In this document: piece by piece, positions 47,601 to 50,600 of the stretch
Layout of the letters: the number at the start of each line of letters is the position of its first letter
How positions within the stretch are numbered: position 1 is the stretch's first letter
Assembly: GCA_038373865.1 (NCBI GenBank)
Contig: JAXGGA010000071.1
Location: forward strand, 310,001 to 374,000
Length of the DNA: 64,000 nt
Direction: 5' to 3'
Origin: Uloborus plumipes
Lineage: Eukaryota > Arthropoda > Arachnida > Araneae > Uloboridae
Position numbers and translations under genes: made by a program
The notes under the pieces: generated by a model
The model's input: the letters and a program-made list of their open reading frames with translations, nothing else
Databases searched by the model: none
What the model was told of the DNA's origin: nothing

Positions 47601-50600
47601 TGAAAGCACTTTGCTTTGAGTAAATATTCAAGTTTTCGTCTTCAAATACAAATTTTAGCAAATTACATAGATTGTCCTGAAAAGTAAAGAATAAACTAAC
47701 TAACCACAGAATTTCAAACGTTGATGCATTGGTAAATAAAAATAAGAAACTTTAAATAGAAAAGGCAAGAAAAAATATGGATATAATCAAAGTATTATAC
47801 GAGTACGTATAAAACATGATTTTGCATTTGTAGTAAAATGGCGATTATCCGAATCGATCGGCACCAAGTCAGATCCGGTTAACGAAAAATCCGTAGTTAC
47901 AGCGCTTTTCCACCTACCGATACGACAGCGGTAAATCGTACGCCATTGTCGCTATCCGATATTGGTACACGCAAAATGCATTAGCAGGTGCAATGTGCTT
48001 TCCTACATACTGATTTAATGAAATTTGTGTCGTATCCGTCAAGCCGACATCGTTAATTAGACCATTTTAATAGGAAAGCACCCAGCGCTCTTTTTGCGTT
48101 GGCCCTGTAACCATTCATCCATTTACTTTATTGAAGGAGAACGATGTCAGACTAAGCAATATCGGTTGAGTGGAAAAACAGAGCAATAGACGATACGAGA
48201 TCGTAACGTATCGTTTTATTACCGGCTGATTTTCGTCGTTATCGTGTCGTTAAGTGGAAAAGCCCTCATTGGCATCCAACTTCAATAAACTATTTGGTAA
48301 CTTCCCTTCGCGTCTGCCATATTTAGGATAAGCAATTATCGTAGTACATGTTATAAATACATGTTTAAAAATTTGATTGCTCAAATGCAACATTTTTCTT
48401 TTTTTTTTTAATTTATAAAAGAAATAAGCTTACAGTCCGTATTTCAAAACCAAACCAAAAAAGAATTGAAGTATTACTAGAAGTATACTCGAGTAAACTG
48501 GACTTCAATAAAGGCTTTTACACTAAAACAATAACTGCAATATACAACTGGAAAATCTGTAGAAAACTGGACACATAAAGTTAACGCGTAACGGTGCAGC
48601 TTATTATTCGGCAGCGCAGTAAAACCCTGTGTAACGAGAGCTGGCGACTCACAGAAAGATTAATTTCCCACTCTCCGCACTATTCCGCTGATGGTTGTCA
48701 TAGTTACTGCGCTATGGCCTTTTTCTCCACTTAACTTTTGCAACAATGGTTAAATGCAAACTATTATTCCATTTAAAAATCAACGGTAATACAGCACATC
48801 ATTTTCTTAGAAATTTTTGCTGTATTAATATATGAATAGATTTGTTAGAAAATGTTGAGAAATAACTGAGACATGAGGATATAAATAAAAGCGTAGTCAT
48901 AATTCAGTAAACATAAAATTATTAAAATGCCTCAACAGCAGTGCATAAAAAAAGAGTGGAGCTGTTTTCTTCCGAGTGGTTTCCATGGAGACGATGCAAA
49001 ATTTCTAAACTTGATACGTCTATTTTAAAGTATAGTTTACTTAAAATATAACTGTATCGTTAGTAGAAAAGTGTATGGACTAGAAATATCATAGAAGTTT
49101 TTCAGAAGAGCTACAGCTTTTTTTACATTGTAGTAACGCAACAACTTTTTATGAAGCAGCACTGTAACGATACCGCCTCAACTTAAGTAATGCAACTTTA
49201 TCAAGTTTTAAGAGCTGTATCATTTAGTAGTAAAATTTTTGAAATCTCAGTTTCCTTGAGATTTCTTAGAAGTACAAAGTGTACAAAGCTGTATATTAAG
49301 TGTTAAAAATACGGTCAAATTCTGCCAGTTGGAAAACCAGGTGATCGGTGCATTTACGTGCAGTAAAGTTTCTAAGTACCTACTAAATGTGCATCAATCA
49401 ATTAAAAAGAAAAAAGAGTTAGCTCTTACCAGTGTATTATTAGCATCAGAGCATTTCACTGATAAACCATCCTTTTTCGTATCCTCTCCACAGGCTTCAA
49501 TTTGATAAATGTTTTGCTTGAAAAACAATCATGTAAAAATGGTAAGACAATTGCGTTAAAACAATTTTAAAACAATAGAAACTTCCTGTTACCATTTTTT
49601 CCTCAAGGAATTTAGTCAATCAGAATAATTTTGATCCACGGTTGCTTTATTTTTAACTTCTCCACACATATTTTCATTGTTTCTTTGTTTGTTTCAAACT
49701 GGGCTGAGTTTTGGCAACTACCTATTTGCAGACCTAGTGCACTCCGCAAGACCGACAATCAATCTTTCATGTGGCACCACCATCGGCGGAATGCCATTGC
49801 CACGAGAGTTTTGACGCCCAATTTCCCCACTAGATGGAGGCAACCGGGCTTGGTTCGTTGCAAAACTGCACGAGGAATTTGATTTTGCCAAGAGCTACGC
49901 CACATCAAACGAATACTCGAGGGATCTTTCACCTGCCTCAGACATTTTAACTGTGCAATTGCATCAATTCGATTAAAACAGGGGAAAAACTTCTGAAGCA
50001 TTGCATAGTCATTCAATATTAATAAATACTAATCATAAAACATTTCAAATTAACCTGCTGCATCTTGCCTTTCTGAACAACGTGAAAAATGCGATTGTTT
50101 TTCTTGGCGCAGTGCATGGAATGAAATAGCTATTTTTATGCAATAAAACCAGCGTTATTGAAGCAAAAATTGAAAAGTTGCAGCTGACGCATGTTTTAAG
50201 GTTGTAAGAAACCCCTTTTGCAATGCGAAAAAGAGTTGAGCTTGTGATGCTAAAAAGATGCAACCGAAAAAGCCAGCTCGTTTTATTATTCTGAAGTTAT
50301 TTCTTTACATTTGTAGTGTTTAGTAAAGTTATTCTTAGTTTTACAATATAAATGTATTAAAGCAAGCCAATAATTTATTCTTTGGATACCTAAAAGAAGG
50401 GCTTTTAATGGCTACCGCAATATGTTCTCTATCTCCATCATTTTGTAAAAGTTGAAATGTCTACTAAAAATTTTATTTTATTTTTGTATAACAACAATAA
50501 AAAGAACAAACATGAAAAAAAATCACAAAAGTATGCATATGCAAATTTTAAGTTAGGGTTTCATCTGTAAAACTAAAATGGAAGTTTAAAAAATGCCTTT

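Noticed and set aside
49759..50016. 85-codon minus frame in a GC-richer patch, tested as an M13 exon
   Set aside because: No acceptor/donor pair in a phase compatible with exons 2 and 3, which already join in phase without it.
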